From contig ABYL01000026.1 of NCBI GenBank assembly GCA_000173575.1, positions 1 to 64,000 on the forward strand: a stretch of DNA of 64,000 nt, read 5' to 3'. The notes beneath the pieces were generated by a model. It was not told the origin of the DNA. It did no database searches and saw only the letters and a list, made by a program, of their open reading frames with translations. Shown here one piece after another: positions 32,942 through 41,955 of this stretch. Made by a program: the position numbers and the translations under genes. Each line of letters begins with the position of its first letter. Position 1 is the stretch's first letter. The stretch is from Burkholderia sp. H160 (GTDB lineage Bacteria; Pseudomonadota; Gammaproteobacteria; Burkholderiales; Burkholderiaceae).

Positions 32942-33676
32942 TCAGGGCCTGCCGTCTGCCTGCGAGAACCGCGACGCATGACAGTCCGAGCTGGCCAGAT
33001 GACGTCCCATCTGCCAGTCTGTAACGCCACCGGCGACCAATAGGAGACAAAGAACGGCACCGCCCACCAGCAACATGCAACGCATCGAACGCGCGAACCG
33101 CTTTTCCATGCGGGTCGCCATCCCCTCCACGCGCGCCGCCGTTGTATCAACCGCCCGCTCGAATGCGTCAAGCGTGACGCCCAGCCGCTCGCGCTGCTCA
33201 CGCGCTGACACTGTCGCCGCGCCGATCAGCCGGTTACCTGCCGAACGCGCGACCTGATTCGACAGGCGCCCGATCAGACCCGTCACCGCAGCCTCATTGA
33301 GGCTTGCCAGTGCGGTCCGGTAGCGGGCCTCATGTTCCTGAATCAGGTTTTCCGCCAACTGGATCGTCGCCTTGCACCGCTCAAGCGCTTCGCGATGCTG
33401 CTGCATCAGGGCATCTTTTGCGCCGCCAGTTTCCCGGCGCGCGGCTTCGACGCTACCCTCCCCCGCCCACCTGATGCGTTCTGGCATGGCTTCATAAAGA
33501 CGCGCGTAGTATTCGAGCACCGCAATCACCGACCATAGCGCGTCATTGTCATGCAGGCTCAGTGCGCCCGACACCCGGCGCATGCGGGCGAGGCTGACCT
33601 CGTCGGGAACATCGCCGGAGACTTCGTGAAACAGGCGGATGAGCGGGTCGACTGAACTCTGATGCCTATTACTCAT
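32942..33676 (-). CDS. membrane-anchored protein of stb-like operon (StbC position)
   Basis: A 244-residue protein starting MSNRHQSSVDPLIRLFHEVS. It is mostly helical with a long coiled-coil-like middle (LNEAAVTGLIGRLSNQVARS, then REQRERLGVTLDAFERAV), and near the C-terminus a single hydrophobic helix MLLVGGAVLCLLLVAGGV. Its ATG overlaps the ParA-like stop by eight bases. Position and size match the third gene of stbABC-type plasmid stability operons, whose product function is unknown. I do not recognise any catalytic motif. Identification as StbC-like rests on gene order. Confidence 0.7.
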   Translation of the reverse strand: MSNRHQSSVDPLIRLFHEVSGDVPDEVSLARMRRVSGALSLHDNDALWSVIAVLEYYARLYEAMPERIRWAGEGSVEAARRETGGAKDALMQQHREALERCKATIQLAENLIQEHEARYRTALASLNEAAVTGLIGRLSNQVARSAGNRLIGAATVSAREQRERLGVTLDAFERAVDTTAARVEGMATRMEKRFARSMRCMLLVGGAVLCLLLVAGGVTDWQMGRHLASSDCHASRFSQADGRP

Positions 33677-34376
33677 GAACCGTCCGGTCGACACCGATGA
33701 CCTTCGAGAACATCGCGTCGCACAGCGCCCGCCAGCGAAAGAGTTCCGCACGTTGCCCGATATGCATGGACTCCGCCGCCCTGCGGATCGAGACACGCTG
33801 ACTACGCAGTTCGTCCGCGACACGATCCGCAAGGTCGGGGAAATCCAGCGACTGGCCCTGGGCCTCGACGGCCTTGCGGAGCTTCGACTCACGGTACAGC
33901 ATGAACTTGTCCGGAGTGCCGAAGTAACCATTGCGCACGACATGGGTGAGCGCACGCGGGAAAGTCTCGCCAAACTCAAGCAGCAGTTCGAGACTGTCAC
34001 GCTGTCGGTTGATGACCCATAGCACGACGAGACGCCGGGCCAGGTCATCCAGGGTGCTGGCGAGCGTCCCTCCGTATCGGGCAACGCCTGCCTGACTTCG
34101 CGCCGCCGTATTGACGATGACCGTCGCATCCCGATGCACGTCGCAGAAATTGACGAAATCGATCCAGCCCCCCGCCTCATCCAGATCACACGAAGCGCAT
34201 TCGATTTCGTCATGGACGGCTTTCATGACATCGGGATTGGACGTGTCCGTCTCCACCAGGACAACGTGGACATCCGTACGCCGGAGATATTCAACCAACG
34301 CCAGCGTAACGAAACTCTTGCCAACGCCACCCTTGCTGCCACCGACCATATAGATAGGAGGATTTTCCATTGCCAT
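33669..34376 (-). CDS. ParA/MinD-type ATPase of stb-like operon (StbB position)
   Basis: A 235-residue P-loop ATPase with a deviant Walker A, GGSKGGVGKSFVTLALVEYL (lysine before the glycines as in ParA/MinD), and a Walker A' region VVLVETDTSNPDVM. TVIVNTAARS may be the Walker B-equivalent strand. GAGGT precedes ATG 34376. It begins nine bases after the HTH-like gene and overlaps the membrane-anchored gene. In plasmid R388 StbB is a ParA-like ATPase needed for conjugation and balanced with StbA for segregation; similarity of function here is inference. Confidence 0.8.
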   Translation of the reverse strand: MAMENPPIYMVGGSKGGVGKSFVTLALVEYLRRTDVHVVLVETDTSNPDVMKAVHDEIECASCDLDEAGGWIDFVNFCDVHRDATVIVNTAARSQAGVARYGGTLASTLDDLARRLVVLWVINRQRDSLELLLEFGETFPRALTHVVRNGYFGTPDKFMLYRESKLRKAVEAQGQSLDFPDLADRVADELRSQRVSIRRAAESMHIGQRAELFRWRALCDAMFSKVIGVDRTVHE

Positions 34377-34385
34377 TTCATACCT

Positions 34386-34850
34386 CTACAAATTTTCGGT
34401 ATCCGGCCGGATCGGAAATCCGAGGAAGCCTTGAACCTCTGTGCGTTCCGGTCTGGTGATTCCCCCATTCGCGTTCTGTTGTGATCCGGCGCGCGCATGG
34501 CCAGAATGTGATGGCTTCGCCTGATTGCCATTTTTTACTCGAGACGATGTCACGGCGGTATTCGTAGCGACATGCCGCTCCGCCTGCACTGCCTTTTCTT
34601 CTTTGGTGGCACGCTGCATCGCGTATCGCAATGTGCTGGCACTGATCTCCACACCGTCCTGGGCGATCTGCTCGACGATTTCTTCCTGCGTGTAGCCCTT
34701 TCTCTGCGCATCGATGATTTGAGGCTGGATGGACTTCATTGCATCCCGTACATTGACACGGTGCTCATGCGCGGCCTTCTCCGGCAGAGCCTCGAGACGG
34801 CGCGCTGCCGCGTCCCATTGCGCCCGGGTAAAGCTTTTCACCACCGGCAT
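34386..34850 (-). CDS. small DNA-binding-like protein of stb-like operon (StbA position)
   Basis: About 154 residues starting MPVVKSFTRAQWDAAARRLE. The segment RKGYTQEEIVEQIAQDGVEI followed by SASTLRYAMQRA reads as a helix-turn-helix. The C-terminal third is low complexity and polar. GGAG precedes ATG 34850. It is the first gene of the three-gene operon, so by analogy with StbA it may bind its own promoter. A 6-bp inverted repeat lies just upstream (34884-34900). Alternative: an accessory relaxosome or KfrA-like protein. Confidence 0.7.
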   Translation of the reverse strand: MPVVKSFTRAQWDAAARRLEALPEKAAHEHRVNVRDAMKSIQPQIIDAQRKGYTQEEIVEQIAQDGVEISASTLRYAMQRATKEEKAVQAERHVATNTAVTSSRVKNGNQAKPSHSGHARAGSQQNANGGITRPERTEVQGFLGFPIRPDTENL

Positions 34851-34883
34851 GATTGACTCCAGCACACTGCCTTCATGCCATCT

Positions 34884-34900
34884 TGCAAACGGGATTTGCA
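34884..34900 (-). promoter_or_regulatory. candidate operator upstream of the stb-like operon
   Basis: TGCAAA-CGGGA-TTTGCA is a perfect 6-bp inverted repeat with a 5-base spacer, 33 bases upstream of the first gene of the operon. It is positioned as an autoregulatory site for the HTH-like protein. Only one copy is obvious, whereas R388 stb sites are tandem repeats. Confidence 0.3.
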
Positions 34901-36372
34901 CTCGTCAATAGCCGGAACGAGGCTCGAATCGGTGTGGTGGAACGTGCCGGATTGAGCAGGACTTCTCTGGAATAACAAACTTTTTTTGTGCCGTCGCGTG
35001 CACGCAACGTACCGTTATTTACGCGTCGGCCACACGAGTGCATCAGCCTTGGAGTCGAATGATCCGAGGCTGTGTATTGACAACGGGCAGGACATGAAAT
35101 TCGTCGCGCGCCAATTTGCGTCGGATGATCGTGGGATTTGATGTGACATGTCGGACTGGTGCGCGGCCTGCGGTACCGGTCTCAGAAATGTCCTTGTTCC
35201 ATTTGCGCGAGCGTTTTCATCCTCGCGCACGGATTCAAGACGGCCTTAGTTTTATTCTGTGCGGAGCACGGCCGCCCATGCTCATCCATGTTGCGCAATC
35301 GGTCATATCTTCGCGCCCCATTTTCAATCATCTATTTGCGTGTGGGGGAAAGACCCACTCACGCGATACGCCATTTTTTTCAACCGGACCAATTCATCTT
35401 GCTGCGCGGACGAGTACATTTTTTTGCAGCAGGTGTTCATCTTTCTGCGCGACCACCGACGACCACACTCACAGGATTTGCGAAGGACAAAAGAAGAAGA
35501 ATAACAACGAGGGATGGCAGGATAGGCTATCGCCGGTTGTAGGCGCCCAAGCGACCAATGCTCACTCGATTAGCTGCTGATGCATACCTTCTTTCGAATG
35601 CAACTTTGCCAGACACATCCTGGCCGTAGAGGCGAAATGAGCGCGTGGCGATGAAACGCAAACAGTATTCGGTCGAGCAGATCGTGGGAGCGCTCAAGCC
35701 GGCCGACCTGATCGCGCCACACCTGCGGCCGGGTGCGGCCATTCATATAGAAATTTTTAATCAACAATTAGGTACTTTATTAGTTCATATGGCCAAATGC
35801 AATTATGTATGCAGTGAAAGCACGTGGCGCCCCGCGCCAAAGAAACCGCGCTCCGACTTGGCAAGTTTTTCGCCGCGTTGCAAGCAATCCCAGTCTCCCT
35901 CTCTGACCGAGCGTCCACTGCCCGAAATAGCTCACCTCTCATGCAATCGATGAATCTTTGCAGTGACTGCAGAAGTCGCGAGACGGAGAAGCTCTACGCC
36001 ACGTGTTCTCTCGCGCGGAAGTGCCTTTATGCTTCTGCTACCATTCGAATCAACGGTCATACGGCATAACCCGAAAAAATGTCTGCGGACCATGACATCA
36101 TCGGTAAGGCGCTCGGTCATGTGAACAAGCTGGTTGCACTGCTAAAGCCGCTTGCCCGCCACCGTCGCATGGAACGATGCGGCAGCGTGCCGCTAAGGCG
36201 AACCGTTCTGGCGACGTTGCGCTACGCACAAAAGCGGAATCTATTCGAACACTGAGCGGGCAAGTCACTCGCGCAGGCGATGCCGTCTATCGCCCTCGTA
36301 TTGCGGTACCCGCGCTGCACAACACGGAAGCCATGACTTTCGCCTCCGTCATGAAAGCGATTCCTCCAGAGC
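34901..36372. other. gene-poor, less GC-rich region with IS fragment
   Basis: Almost 1.5 kb without a convincing gene. Base composition drops visibly (runs of T near 34980, 35375 and 35417; an AT-rich patch at 35745-35810). Several open frames of 60-150 codons exist but lack domains and good start sites; a 58-codon frame at 36079-36255 is likewise unsupported. The only recognisable piece is an IS3-type fragment at 35651. The part next to the stb-like operon is where an origin or transfer site would lie on a plasmid backbone, but none can be shown. Confidence 0.4.
35651..35713 (+). pseudogene. IS3-family OrfA fragment
   Basis: ATG at 35651 opens MKRKQYSVEQIVGALK, which is the N-terminus of IS3-family OrfA (IS407/IS2-like MKRKRYSVEQIVAALKQ). 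After this about 16-residue match the sequence runs PADLI and then diverges, so only the extreme 5' end of the element's gene remains. No OrfB, DDE motif or inverted terminal repeat is seen nearby. Confidence 0.55.
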
Positions 36373-39300
36373 ATGTCATCTGAGCCTCGGTCCCACTCGA
36401 TTGCAGATAGCAGCCAGGTCTTATGGGAGGATGGCGAGCGAATCTTTTCGCGCGCATCGCGCCTGAGCCCGGATGGCGCGCCGACTTCGGTCATGGAGTT
36501 GCGGCCTTTAGCTACAGGCTGCACACCCGCGAGCCTCGAACGCCTGGCGCACGAATACCATCTGAAGGAAGAGCTTTCCGGCGATTGGGCCGTACGGCCG
36601 CTCGAACTCGTGTCCGAGGGCAGTCAGACCGTGCTGGTGCTGGAGGATTCGGGCGCCGTTCCGCTCGACCGGTTGATAGGCACTCCCATTCGACTGGAAC
36701 GCTTCCTGCAACTCGCCATTGACATTGTCACTGCTTTGGGGAAGGCCCATCAGCGCGGCCTCATCCACAAGGACATCAAGCCGGCGCATATCCTCGTGAA
36801 CGACGCAACGGGCGAGGTTAGGCTCACCGGCTTCGGCATCGCCTCGCGTCTTCCGCGCGAACGCCAGAGCCCGGAACATCCTGAATTGATCGCGGGAACC
36901 CTCGCGTACATGGCGCCCGAGCAGACCGGCCGGATGAACCGGTCGATCGATTCGCGCAGCGATCTCTACGCGCTCGGGGTCACGTTGTACGAGATGTTGA
37001 CCGGAACCCTTCCTTTCACTGCGCTGGATCCCCTGGAATGGGTGCACTGCCACATCGCGCGGCAGCCCGCTGCGCCGGATGAGCGCGTCTCAGGCATCCC
37101 TGCCCCGCTCTCGGCCATCGTGATGAAACTGCTGTCGAAACCCGCCGAGGATCGCTATCAAACCGCAGCCGGCCTGGAGTGGGATCTCAGAAAATGCCTG
37201 ACTGAATGGCAAGCCGCTCACCGGATCGATCCTTTCCCGCTCGGAACGCACGATACGACGCGACAGCTTTTGATCCCCGAGAAGCTCTATGGGCGCCGCA
37301 GTGAAATCGCGACGCTTCTGGATGCGTTCGAGCGCGTCGCGGGGCAAGGCACGCGGGAGCTGGTCCTCGTATCCGGCTACTCGGGAATTGGAAAATCCTC
37401 CGTCGTCAATGAGCTGCACAAGGTGATCGTCCTGCCCCGGGGTATCTTCATCTCAGGAAAATTCGACCTGCGCCTGAAAGACATCCCATACTCCACATTG
37501 GCCCAGGCATTTGCCGAACTGATCCGACAAATCCTCAACGGCCAGGATGCCGAAATTGCTCGCTGGCGCGACGCGATCGCAGAAGCCATTGGCCAGCACG
37601 GGCGATTGCTGACCGATCTGATTCCCGAACTCGCGAGCTTGATCGGGCTCCAGCCTCCCGTTCCCGTACTCTCGCCACTGGAAACCCAGTTAAGATTTCA
37701 ATCCGTCTTTCAAAAGTTTGTTGGCGTGTTCGCGCGCGCCGAGCATCCGCTTGTGATTTTCCTGGACGATCTACAGTGGCTCGATCCGGCGACATTAACG
37801 GTGGTCGAATATCTGATCACGCATAGTGACACGCATCACTTGCTATTGATCGGCGCCTATCGCGACAACGAAGTCGCGCCCGGGCATCCGCTGATGGATA
37901 TGCTCCGTTCGATTCGCGAGGCCGGGACGATGGTGCATGAGATCGTACTCGGCCCGCTCTCGCCGGAGGACTTCCGCGAACTGCTTTGCGACGCTTTCCG
38001 ATGCACGCGCGAGCAAGCTTTGCCTCTAGCCAGACTGGTACACCGGAAAACCGGCGGCAATCCATTCTTCGCGGGCCAGTTATTGACGAATCTCGTTGAG
38101 GAAGGTCTTCTCGAGTTCGATCCGGATTCAGCCTCGTGGCGGTGGAATCTCGAACACATCGACGCGAAGGGCTTCACCGAAAACGTCGTAGAGCTGATGA
38201 TCCGCAGACTGCAGAGGCTCTCGCCTCGTGCACAGGACGCGTTGAAGATGCTGGCGTGCCTCGGCAGCCAGGCCGACTTCAGCACCCTGGCGAACGTCTG
38301 GGGCGGCTCCGAGGCCACAGTCCATGCGGATTTCCTCGATGCTGTCCGGGCCGGCGCGATCGTTTCCATGGACCGCAGCTTCAAGTTTCTCCATGACCGC
38401 GTGCAAGAGGCCGCATATGCACTGATCCCTGCCGAATCGCGCGCAGAGCATCACTTGCGCATTGGCCGCCTGCTTTTGTCGAAGCTCGATGACGCGGACA
38501 TTGCGACCAGGATATTCGATCTCGTGAACCAGTTGAATCATGGATCCGAGCTGATGATCGAACGGTCCGAACAACATCTCGCAGCGACCCTCAACCTCAA
38601 TGCCGCGAAGAAGGCGAAGGCCTCGACCGCGTATGGTTCGGCTTGCAATTATCTCGCGGCCGCTGCGTCGCTGCTTTCGCAGCAAGGGTGGGACGACTGT
38701 TACGAGTTGACCTTCAGCGTCTGGTTCGAACGGGCCGAATGCGAGTTTCTACTCTCCCATTTCAGCGAAGCCACCCGATGGATCGATGACATATTGCTTC
38801 GAGCGCGATCGAAAATCCACCGCGCCGAGGCCTACCGGCTCAGGATGGTCCTGCAGCTGGTGAATGCCGACAATGCGTCCGCAGTCAGAACCGCTCGCGA
38901 ATGTCTGGAAATGTTCGGCATCGACTTGCCAGATCATCCTACGGATGACGAATTATCCGCAGAGTACGATACCGTCTTCATGCACCTCGGCGCGCGCCCG
39001 ATTGAAAGCCTCCTTGACCTCCCGATGATGGAAGACCCCGAGATGCGAGAGGTCATGCAGATCTTCCATATGCTAGGGCAGACCGCCTATTTCACCGATA
39101 TGAACCTCGCCCAGACGATTGCCTGCCGAATGGTCGTCGTGACGCTGCAATACGGCACGACCGAATCGGCTGTCATCGCCTATGCGTTCATCTCCATTCT
39201 TCTAGGTCCATTCTTCCACCGATACCGGGACGGCGAGGCGTTCGCCCGGTTGTCGGTCGCCGTGGCGGAGAAACATAGTTTCGCGGCTCAACAAGTGGCC

Positions 39301-41865
39301 GCGCACTTTTTCTTGCAAATGGCGGTTCTCTGGACGCAACCGATCGAGGTCGCATTAGGGTGCGTCGATACTGCCATGCGATATGCGCAAGAAACAGGCG
39401 AAGTCATCTATGCCAGCTTCAGCCTCGAACATCGGCTGACGGACCTTCTGGCACGCGGCTATCGCCTCGATGAGGCGTGGCTCGATTCGATCAACGCAAT
39501 CGAGTTCGCGAAACGAATCCATTTCCGTCACGTGCACGATATTCTGTCCAGCATCCAACATTTCATCCAGAGGCTTCGCGGGCGCACCCGCGACCCGACG
39601 GTGATGGAGGACGCCGCGATCGATGCTCAGATCACGGAAGGCGGCATTGCCGTGGTCAACTGCTTCCACTGGATTTTGCAGATCCAGCGCCACTACCTGA
39701 TGGGCGACCCTGAGAAGGCGCTCGCGTGCGCCGCCAAGGCCAGCCCACTGCTTTGGTCCGGACGCTGCCACATCCAGTTCGCGAACTACTGCCTCTATCA
39801 TTCGCTCGCGCTCGCCGCGGTTCACGGCTCCGCATCAGCTGATCGACAAGCCGAGATCAAGGCCGACATCACAGCAAATATCGAGGCGTTCGCAAGATGG
39901 GCAAAAAGCTGTCCGATCACGTTTGCCCACAAGCATCTGCTGCTGCGCGCCGAACTGGACCGTCTGAACGGACACGCAATGCGGGCCATGCGGTTCTATG
40001 AGCATGCCGCCCGCTCGGCAGGCGAGCAAGGATTCGTGCAGGATCAGGCACTGGCCAACGAGCTCGCTGCGCAATGCTGCCTCGCCGCTGGCCTCGAACG
40101 CGCCGCGTACGCTTATTTGCGTGAGGCGCGGGAGTGCTATTCGCAATGGGGTGCGCACGGCAAGGTCGAACAACTGGATCGGCTCTACCCTATGAGCAAA
40201 CCCGAAGCTGCGCCTATCTCACGCGTGACCATCGAGGAACGCGGCGAGCAGCTGGATCTCGCGACCATCGTGAAGACGGCTCAGGCGATCTCAGGCGAAA
40301 TGGTGCTCGAAAACCTGATGAAGTCCTTAGTGACGACTGCAATCGAGCATGCTGGCGCCGAACGCGGTCTGTTGATCCTTCCGCAGGGCACCCTGCAGCG
40401 CGTCGAGGCCGAAGCCATCATTCAAGGTGGCCGGGTCATCGTGCAATTGCCGCAACAGCCACCGATACCGGTGGCGTTGCCGGACTCGCTCCTGCGCTAT
40501 GTCGCAAGCACGCACGAACCCGTCGTCATTGACGATGCTTCAGCGGAGAACCGATTCTCCGGCGATCCCTATATCCGCCAGAAATGCGCACGCTCCGTCC
40601 TTTGTCTGCCGTTGCTCAAGCAGGCCGGGCTGATCGGTGTGCTCTACCTCGAGAACAACCTCGCGCCCGGCGTCTTTGCTCCGAAGCGCATCGCCCTCTT
40701 GAAGCTGCTCGCCTCGCAGGCAGCGATCGCCTTGGAAAACGCGCGCCTGTACCGCGACCTTGCAGAGCGTGAAGCGAAAATCCGGCGCCTCGTCGATTCC
40801 AACATCGTCGGGATCCTGATCGCGGATCTCGAAGGCCGGATCCTCGAAGCCAATGACGCGTTCCTTCGTATGTTGGGATACGGCCCTGACGATCTGCTGG
40901 TCGGGCGTCTTAGCTGGAGGGATCTGACGCCACCCGAGTGGATCGAGCGCACCAATACGGAGTGGGAGAAGCTGGAAAAGACCGGGATCTTGCAGCCGTA
41001 CGAAAAAGAGTATTTCAGAAAGGATGGCAGCCGCGTGCCGGTGCTGATCGGCGTTGCAATGCTTGGCGAGAACGCGACTCAAGCTATCGGGTTTGTGCTC
41101 GATCTGAGCGAGCTCAAACGCGTGGAAGCGGAGGCGCGCCAGATGCAGCTCGAGCTCGCGCATGCGAACCGCGTCACTGCCATTGGGCAACTCGCGGCGT
41201 CGATCAGCCACGAAATGAAGCAGCCGATCGCTGCGACGACCGTCAATGCGTCGACAGGTCTGCGCAGCTTGGGTCTAGACCCACCCAATGTCGAGGAGGC
41301 CCGCCGGGCGTTTGAACGTATCGTCCGTGACGCGAGGCGTGCAGGCGAGGTAATAAAGCGTATTCATGGCCTCGTCATCAAGGCCCCGATGAGCAACGAG
41401 ATCTTGCAGATCAACGAGGCGATTCGCGAGGTGATGGCGCTCACGTCCGGCGAGGCGAACCGGAACGGCGTTTCCGTGCGGCCGCGGCTTGCGGAGGATT
41501 TACCGCCGATCAAGGGCGATCGGGTCCAAATCCAGCAGGTGATTCTGAACCTCATTATCAACGCCATCGATGCAATGAGTGCGGTTGACGATAGGCCGCG
41601 CGAATTGACGATCGACACCGCGGTGATCGAGCCAGGCGTCGTCCGCGTGGCCGTGCGCGACTCCGGCCCGGGTATCGCCCCGGAGAACATCGAGCGCCTC
41701 TTCGAGCCGTTTTATACGACCAAGGCCAGCGGAATGGGCATGGGACTGCCGATCTGCAATTCGATCGTCGAGGCACATGGCGGCCGCCTGTGGGCGAGCA
41801 ACGACCCCGACCGCGGTGCGATCTTTCAATTCACGTTGCCCATCAATCCGGCCGTTTCAGCGTAA
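36373..41865 (+). CDS. hybrid kinase-like / AAA ATPase / GAF / PAS / sensor histidine kinase
   Basis: An 1830-residue cytosolic signalling protein of the 'trifunctional serine/threonine kinase/ATP-binding protein/sensor histidine kinase' class. Order: kinase-like domain (about 20-280) with HKDIKPAHIL near 131 and the APE-like YMAPEQTGRMN; AAA/NACHT-like ATPase with Walker A GYSGIGKSS near 335 and Walker B IFLDDLQWLD near 462; a long helical TPR-like region (about 700-1280); GAF (about 1300-1450); PAS (about 1465-1590); HisKA with phospho-acceptor His in SISHEMKQP near 1613; HATPase with N-box LNLIINAIDAM and G-box GMGMGLPICNS. The kinase-like domain has LTGFGIAS where DFG is expected, so the metal-binding Asp is missing. 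The start has only a weak ribosome binding site. It probably feeds the receivers at 44.4-45.5 kb. Confidence 0.92.
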   Translation: MSSEPRSHSIADSSQVLWEDGERIFSRASRLSPDGAPTSVMELRPLATGCTPASLERLAHEYHLKEELSGDWAVRPLELVSEGSQTVLVLEDSGAVPLDRLIGTPIRLERFLQLAIDIVTALGKAHQRGLIHKDIKPAHILVNDATGEVRLTGFGIASRLPRERQSPEHPELIAGTLAYMAPEQTGRMNRSIDSRSDLYALGVTLYEMLTGTLPFTALDPLEWVHCHIARQPAAPDERVSGIPAPLSAIVMKLLSKPAEDRYQTAAGLEWDLRKCLTEWQAAHRIDPFPLGTHDTTRQLLIPEKLYGRRSEIATLLDAFERVAGQGTRELVLVSGYSGIGKSSVVNELHKVIVLPRGIFISGKFDLRLKDIPYSTLAQAFAELIRQILNGQDAEIARWRDAIAEAIGQHGRLLTDLIPELASLIGLQPPVPVLSPLETQLRFQSVFQKFVGVFARAEHPLVIFLDDLQWLDPATLTVVEYLITHSDTHHLLLIGAYRDNEVAPGHPLMDMLRSIREAGTMVHEIVLGPLSPEDFRELLCDAFRCTREQALPLARLVHRKTGGNPFFAGQLLTNLVEEGLLEFDPDSASWRWNLEHIDAKGFTENVVELMIRRLQRLSPRAQDALKMLACLGSQADFSTLANVWGGSEATVHADFLDAVRAGAIVSMDRSFKFLHDRVQEAAYALIPAESRAEHHLRIGRLLLSKLDDADIATRIFDLVNQLNHGSELMIERSEQHLAATLNLNAAKKAKASTAYGSACNYLAAAASLLSQQGWDDCYELTFSVWFERAECEFLLSHFSEATRWIDDILLRARSKIHRAEAYRLRMVLQLVNADNASAVRTARECLEMFGIDLPDHPTDDELSAEYDTVFMHLGARPIESLLDLPMMEDPEMREVMQIFHMLGQTAYFTDMNLAQTIACRMVVVTLQYGTTESAVIAYAFISILLGPFFHRYRDGEAFARLSVAVAEKHSFAAQQVAAHFFLQMAVLWTQPIEVALGCVDTAMRYAQETGEVIYASFSLEHRLTDLLARGYRLDEAWLDSINAIEFAKRIHFRHVHDILSSIQHFIQRLRGRTRDPTVMEDAAIDAQITEGGIAVVNCFHWILQIQRHYLMGDPEKALACAAKASPLLWSGRCHIQFANYCLYHSLALAAVHGSASADRQAEIKADITANIEAFARWAKSCPITFAHKHLLLRAELDRLNGHAMRAMRFYEHAARSAGEQGFVQDQALANELAAQCCLAAGLERAAYAYLREARECYSQWGAHGKVEQLDRLYPMSKPEAAPISRVTIEERGEQLDLATIVKTAQAISGEMVLENLMKSLVTTAIEHAGAERGLLILPQGTLQRVEAEAIIQGGRVIVQLPQQPPIPVALPDSLLRYVASTHEPVVIDDASAENRFSGDPYIRQKCARSVLCLPLLKQAGLIGVLYLENNLAPGVFAPKRIALLKLLASQAAIALENARLYRDLAEREAKIRRLVDSNIVGILIADLEGRILEANDAFLRMLGYGPDDLLVGRLSWRDLTPPEWIERTNTEWEKLEKTGILQPYEKEYFRKDGSRVPVLIGVAMLGENATQAIGFVLDLSELKRVEAEARQMQLELAHANRVTAIGQLAASISHEMKQPIAATTVNASTGLRSLGLDPPNVEEARRAFERIVRDARRAGEVIKRIHGLVIKAPMSNEILQINEAIREVMALTSGEANRNGVSVRPRLAEDLPPIKGDRVQIQQVILNLIINAIDAMSAVDDRPRELTIDTAVIEPGVVRVAVRDSGPGIAPENIERLFEPFYTTKASGMGMGLPICNSIVEAHGGRLWASNDPDRGAIFQFTLPINPAVSA

Positions 41866-41955
41866 GCCGGCCCAAACCGACACCAAGGTATATTGACTCC
41901 CGGTTCCCAATAACCGATCGTTGTATTGTGAGGCACGCTGTAGAACGGGGTCGCG

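Noticed and set aside
35116..35580. 154-codon and overlapping frames in the less GC-rich region
   Set aside because: Three overlapping frames are open at once, none has a domain or good start; more likely chance.
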